Assembly: GCA_934725015.1 (NCBI GenBank)
Contig: CAKVAS010000002.1
Coordinates: 248,001-312,000, forward strand
Direction of reading: 5' to 3'
Source of the DNA: an uncultured Bacteroidales bacterium
GTDB lineage: Bacteria > Bacteroidota > Bacteroidia > Bacteroidales > UBA932
DNA length: 64,000 nt
How positions within the stretch are numbered: the stretch's first letter is position 1; the number at the start of each line of letters is the position of its first letter. Under the pieces are notes generated by a model. It worked only from the letters and a program-made list of their open reading frames with translations, made no database searches and was not told the origin of the DNA. This document shows positions 60,134-64,000 of the stretch, piece after piece. A program made the translations under genes and the position numbers.

Positions 60134-63100
60134 TTAGAATGTTATCTCAAATCCGGCGGTATATGCCCTCGGCCTCGGGTATGAGGACCAGTCGAAGCCC
60201 GGAGTGAGCGCGGACTGATAGGTTGAGACCTCCGGGTCGGAGCCGGAATACTTCGTTATGGTGAAGAGGTTCTGGCAGGTCACGAAGAAGCGCAGGGCGC
60301 TGATGTGGGCCTTCTTGAGCGGGCGCTTTGGCAGGTTGTAGCCGAGCGAGAGCGACTTGAGGCGGAGGTAGGAGCCGTCCTCGATGATGCGGTCCGTATA
60401 GACCTTCGGGCCGCCGCCTCCCGCAACCGGAATCGTCGCGTCGGTGTTGGTCGGAGACCAGCGGTCGGCTACAGTCGCGAACTGGTTCAGGTGCTTGCGT
60501 CCCGTCGCGCCCTCAAATTCGAGGCGGTTGGCGTTCATAATCTGGTTGCCGTAGCTGAACTGGAAGAATATGTTAAGGTCGAAATCCTTATATTTCAGAT
60601 AGTTCGTGAATCCTCCCGTAAAAATAGGATTCGGATTTCCGATGACAGTGAGGTCGTTGCTGTCGACCTTCCCGTCACCGTTGATGTCCTTGTACTTTAT
60701 GTGCCCCGGCTTTATGTTCTCACGAGCCTCGCCGTTGTTCGGAATCCCGTCCTTGAGAATGTAGGAGCCTTCAGCGCCGTCGAAGTCCTCGACCTGATAG
60801 AGACCGTCGTAGAGGTAGCCGTAGAAAAGGGCTATCGGCTGTCCCACCATGGCGATGTACGGGGCGGTGAAGTTGTAGGAACCCCAGTTGAGCACGGTCG
60901 TCATGCTGCTCTCGCCCTCGTTCAGCGCGAGCACCTTGTTCTTGTTGAAGGAAATGTTGAAGTCGGTCGTCCAAAGGAAATGTCTGTTAGCGATGTTCCT
61001 TGTCTTGAGGGTGAGCTCAAGTCCGGTGTTGGAGACGGAGCCGATGTTCTTGTAGCCGTTCATGAACCCGGTGCTCGGGGCGATGGTGGCGTTGATGAGC
61101 AGGTCGGAGGTCTTCTTCCAGTACCAGTCAACGGTGAGGGCGAGCCTTTCCGAGAAGAACGAGAGGTCAAGACCGGCGTTGGCCTGCCATGTGGTCTCCC
61201 ATTTCAGCGCGTCGTTTCCGAGGTTCACCGGCACGAGTCCCTGATGGCCTCCGTAGCCGGAACCGGAATTGATTTCGAGGGAAGTCATTGCCCCGTAGTC
61301 GCTTATGCGGTTGTTTCCGGTCGCTCCGTAGCCCGCGCGAAGCTTGCCCTCGCTGAGCCACGGAAGACGCTTCATAAACTTTTCCTCGCCGAACGACCAA
61401 GCCGCCGCGACGGACGGGAAGTACCCCCAGCGGTTGCCCTTGGGGAACTTTGACGAGCCGTCGGCACGGAAGGTTGCGGTCAGAAGATAGCGCGAGTCGT
61501 AGTTGTACTCCGCCCTGCCGAAGAAGGACAGAAGCCGGTTTTCCGTCTTAGTGGTGCGCGCCGACGTGAGCGTGCCCTCGTCGAGTCCGGCGATTCCGAG
61601 GTCCTCGTTCTTTATGTTCGTGGCATAGAATCCGTTAAGGCTGTAGAGCGACAGGTTATATGCCTCTCCGACGACGGTCGTGAGCCTGTTCTTGCCTATG
61701 TCCTTCTTCCATGTGAGCGTGTTTTCGTTGGAGAAATAGCCGCGCTCGTGGTTATAGACGCTTCCGTTCACCTTCGTGTTGGTGCGGGAGTTCCCGGAGC
61801 CGGTGTTGGAGTTGTTGAAGGTCTCGGTCTTCTGGAAAATCTTCTGGTAGCCGCCGCGTACCTTGAGGACGAGGTTGTCGCGAATCTTCCACTGGAGATA
61901 TGCGTTCGCAATCATCGTCTTGACGCTGTTGGGGTTATATGTGTTCTTAAGGGTCATGATGGGGTTCACCCTCTGGTCCTGGTCGTAGTCGATGAAGTTG
62001 TCGAAGAGCTCGTGGAGAAGATCCTGCTGCGACCTCGCTCCGGCGACGATTCTATATCCCCAGAGCCCGTACATTATCGACGACGTCGAATAGTTCGCGT
62101 TGGCGTTGTCCGCGACGACGAATCCGTATTTCTTATGCTCGGTGTAGTTCAGATTGAGGTTGAACTGCAATGACTTGGAGAGGTTCACGGTCAGCTGGGC
62201 GCGTCCCTGATACTTGTTGAAGCCGCTGTTTATCATCGTTCCGTTCTGGTCGGCGACAAGTCCGGAGACCGAGTAGCGGATGTCCTTGTTCCCTCCGCGG
62301 ATGGAGAAATTGTGGTTCATCACGAAGGCGTTGCGGTAGGCGTGGTCCTGCCAGTTGATGGCTTGCGCGTCCCTGTAGGAGTCGAGGGTCTTTTCCTCTG
62401 ATATGTAATAGCTTGAGAGCGACGGGTCGAGTTCGAGCTGGTAGCGGACGAACTCATACGGGGTCAGCAGGTCCATCTTCTTGGCCACCTGGTTTATCCC
62501 GTACCACGACTTGTAGGAGAACGTCGGCTTCGAGGTCTTGCCCTGTTTCGTGGTTATGAGAACGACGCCGTTCGCTCCCCTCGCCCCGTAAATAGCCGTC
62601 GCGGATGCGTCCTTGAGTATGTCGATGGACTCGATGTCGTCGGAATTGATGACGTTGCCCATGGATTCCTCGGTCGGGAAGCCGTCTATGACATAGAGAG
62701 GGGCGTTGGACTGGGTCACGGAGTTGTTGCCCCGGATGACGATGTTAAGGTCGCTGCCCGGCTGGCCGTCGTTGGAGGTGATGGAGACTCCGGCGACCTT
62801 TCCGGCGATGGACTCCTCGAAGTTGGTGTCCGCCGTGCGGGCGATGTCCGCGATGTTGACCGACGCCACGGATCCGGTGAGGTCCTTGCGGGCCGTGGTG
62901 CCGTAGCCCACGACGACGGCGTCATTCAGTGTCTTGACTTTCTGGTGCATACGGACGAGAAGTTTCTCCGATTTCTCGATTTTTATCTCCTGCTCCTCGT
63001 AGCCGATGTAGGAGAACACCAGCACGGCGTTCCTTTCCGGCACGGTGATTTTGAAGCTGCCGTCAAGTTCCGTGATTGCGCCGGTCGTGCTGCCCTTGAG

Positions 63101-63244
63101 GCTGATTCCGACTCCGATGAGGATTTCTCCCGTCTCGAAATCGACGACGCTTCCGCTGACTTCGCGGCCCTGGGCGAGCGCTCCGGTCGGAACCATGAGC
63201 GCCGCCGCCACGGACATTATCAGTATCAGTGCTTTCTTTAACAT
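60134..63244 (-). CDS. susC: SusC/RagA-family TonB-dependent transporter
   Basis: The 1036-residue protein has a signal peptide, an N-terminal carboxypeptidase-regulatory-like domain (VSGSVVDFETGEILIGVGIS, about 28-110), a plug (NVVIRG-like NIVIRGNNSVTQ, APLYVIDGFPTEES, SATAIYGARGANGVVLITTKQG) and a 22-strand-type barrel that ends in an aromatic residue (ITF). No STN/FecR-interaction domain is seen, so control by an anti-sigma factor is unlikely. It imports glycan fragments with SusD. Confidence 0.95.
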   Translation of the reverse strand: MLKKALILIMSVAAALMVPTGALAQGREVSGSVVDFETGEILIGVGISLKGSTTGAITELDGSFKITVPERNAVLVFSYIGYEEQEIKIEKSEKLLVRMHQKVKTLNDAVVVGYGTTARKDLTGSVASVNIADIARTADTNFEESIAGKVAGVSITSNDGQPGSDLNIVIRGNNSVTQSNAPLYVIDGFPTEESMGNVINSDDIESIDILKDASATAIYGARGANGVVLITTKQGKTSKPTFSYKSWYGINQVAKKMDLLTPYEFVRYQLELDPSLSSYYISEEKTLDSYRDAQAINWQDHAYRNAFVMNHNFSIRGGNKDIRYSVSGLVADQNGTMINSGFNKYQGRAQLTVNLSKSLQFNLNLNYTEHKKYGFVVADNANANYSTSSIMYGLWGYRIVAGARSQQDLLHELFDNFIDYDQDQRVNPIMTLKNTYNPNSVKTMIANAYLQWKIRDNLVLKVRGGYQKIFQKTETFNNSNTGSGNSRTNTKVNGSVYNHERGYFSNENTLTWKKDIGKNRLTTVVGEAYNLSLYSLNGFYATNIKNEDLGIAGLDEGTLTSARTTKTENRLLSFFGRAEYNYDSRYLLTATFRADGSSKFPKGNRWGYFPSVAAAWSFGEEKFMKRLPWLSEGKLRAGYGATGNNRISDYGAMTSLEINSGSGYGGHQGLVPVNLGNDALKWETTWQANAGLDLSFFSERLALTVDWYWKKTSDLLINATIAPSTGFMNGYKNIGSVSNTGLELTLKTRNIANRHFLWTTDFNISFNKNKVLALNEGESSMTTVLNWGSYNFTAPYIAMVGQPIALFYGYLYDGLYQVEDFDGAEGSYILKDGIPNNGEARENIKPGHIKYKDINGDGKVDSNDLTVIGNPNPIFTGGFTNYLKYKDFDLNIFFQFSYGNQIMNANRLEFEGATGRKHLNQFATVADRWSPTNTDATIPVAGGGGPKVYTDRIIEDGSYLRLKSLSLGYNLPKRPLKKAHISALRFFVTCQNLFTITKYSGSDPEVSTYQSALTPGFDWSSYPRPRAYTAGFEITF

Positions 63245-63328
63245 ATAGTTGCTTTTAATTTGTTTATCTCAAGTTTCGTAGTGCAAAACACCATTTTGAA
63301 CTTATCTGGCGCCGGCAAGTCTCGTTGC

Positions 63329-64000
63329 TCACATTCTTGTCGTCAGGGCCTTTCTCCGCGCATGGGCGTCGAGTTCCCTTTTCACCGCCTCAAGGTAGCC
63401 GAAGCCGTTGAGACGGTCGGGAAGCAGGTAGCTGCCCTCAATCCATTCGTTCCATGCGTTGATTGTCACCATCTTCGGTTGGTCCGGGTGAGCGTCGGCA
63501 TAGTCCAGAGCCTCGCGAAGCACGACGGCGAAGGATTCCGGAGTGTTGTGCCATGCGCTGCAGTGCTCCTGCGTCTTGTGCGGGTAGCGCGGACTGTCGT
63601 CCCAACCGATTGACGCGCAGGGAAATACAGGCAGGTCGATGAGTTCGTCCCACTGATTGCGGATTTCACGGGCGTTCTCCCCATGCCGGAGGTAGTCAGG
63701 ATTGAAGCCGCCCATGTTGTAGAATGCAAATGCGTCGAGCGCGAGGCTGTCCGCGAGCGTACGGATGTGGTCGAGCTTACCCTCCTTGCCGTCGGGGTTG
63801 CTCCCGCCGCCCTCTGTCTGGATGATGTAGAGTCCCGGATGCCCGGCCTTTACTGTCTCTTCGCGGAGATAGTCGAAGACCCGGCGCACCTCGGCCATGG
63901 AGCTGAAGCAGCGGACGAGGTTGTCGGTGGAGAAAATCATCAGCACCGGACGGCCGTCGAAGCGGAGGTAGTTCGGCCGGGAGAAGTAGTTGTCAACCCA
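63329..64000 (-). CDS. WbsX/GH99-like domain protein (partial, N-terminus beyond window)
   Basis: The visible C-terminal 223 residues start WVDNYFSRPNYLRFDGRPVL and have the WbsX-type hallmark INAWNEWIEGSYLLPD near the end. WbsX/GH99-like proteins are found in glycan loci, often as predicted glycosidases (GH99 is endo-alpha-mannosidase), and also in O-antigen clusters. It lies directly upstream of susC and reads the same way, so it is probably part of this utilisation locus. Confidence 0.82.
   Translation of the reverse strand, partial: WVDNYFSRPNYLRFDGRPVLMIFSTDNLVRCFSSMAEVRRVFDYLREETVKAGHPGLYIIQTEGGGSNPDGKEGKLDHIRTLADSLALDAFAFYNMGGFNPDYLRHGENAREIRNQWDELIDLPVFPCASIGWDDSPRYPHKTQEHCSAWHNTPESFAVVLREALDYADAHPDQPKMVTINAWNEWIEGSYLLPDRLNGFGYLEAVKRELDAHARRKALTTRM

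Noticed and set aside
60305..61453. 382-codon plus-strand ORF opposite susC
   Set aside because: It is antisense to a clear TonB-dependent transporter gene.

Overview
The window reads as a chromosomal segment of a Bacteroidota bacterium, most likely of the order Bacteroidales, with a rather G+C-rich genome. The signs are a SusC/SusD pair heading a polysaccharide-utilisation locus, promoters of the Bacteroidetes type (TTG, about 19-20 nt, TAnnTTTG), a DUF3467 gene, the xerC-hpf pair, split 5'-nucleotidase genes and a tRNA-Cys gene without an encoded CCA. The species cannot be named from the sequence alone.

Layout. 1-17.1 kb is mostly plus-strand housekeeping: a partial RluA-type pseudouridine synthase (minus), a stand-alone HsdR-N nuclease-like domain, cca, xerC-hpf-holA, an ABC exporter pair, a 5'-nucleotidase split over two genes, a surface lipoprotein (minus), a C1-type peptidase, pssA, an unknown lipoprotein, a DEDD exonuclease and an RlmI-type methyltransferase. 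17.1-17.8 kb holds tRNA-Cys, a terminator, a near-perfect promoter with no ORF behind it and a run of hairpins. 17.8-19.4 kb (minus) is DUF3467-kdsC-maf. 19.5-27.7 kb (plus) is valS, a thioesterase, tatA-tatC, an ABC-F ATPase, rlmB and an M19 dipeptidase. 27.8-30.8 kb (minus) is an autoregulated HTH gene, a divergent PyrD-like protein and cinA. 31.2-33.7 kb (plus) is queA and an acyltransferase. 33.8-37.4 kb (minus) is an MscS channel, a Ca2+/Na+ exchanger and rlmD.

The main discovery is at 37.48-43.21 kb: a complete 5.7-kb Microviridae provirus with a HUH replication initiator, major capsid protein, DNA pilot protein and several small ORFs. It is bounded by 28-bp dif-like sites that share an identical 18-bp core. 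Genes on both flanks converge on this point, so it is probably the chromosome dimer-resolution site near the replication terminus, and the phage probably used the host XerC/XerD recombinases; xerC lies 33 kb away. Unusual provirus features are a two-helix hydrophobic extension on the capsid ORF, a small lipoprotein-like gene, a 39-codon membrane peptide whose stop codon lies inside the right attachment site, and a nested stem-loop that could be an origin.

43.4-64 kb is one long minus-strand polysaccharide-utilisation locus. Read in the direction of transcription it is: WbsX/GH99-like (partial), SusC, SusD, a DUF5017-type lipoprotein, a six-hairpin glycosidase-like protein, two tandem paralogous beta-helix proteins, a fimbrillin/FN3-like surface lipoprotein, a GH127-like arabinofuranosidase, a GH3 enzyme and a third beta-helix protein. 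Together these would bind, import and depolymerise a complex glycan, perhaps one with pectic or arabinose-containing side chains (inference). No regulator of the locus lies inside the window. Short interspersed and tandem repeats occur in several intergenic gaps, including an inverted pair of about 95 bp that brackets the dif/provirus region.
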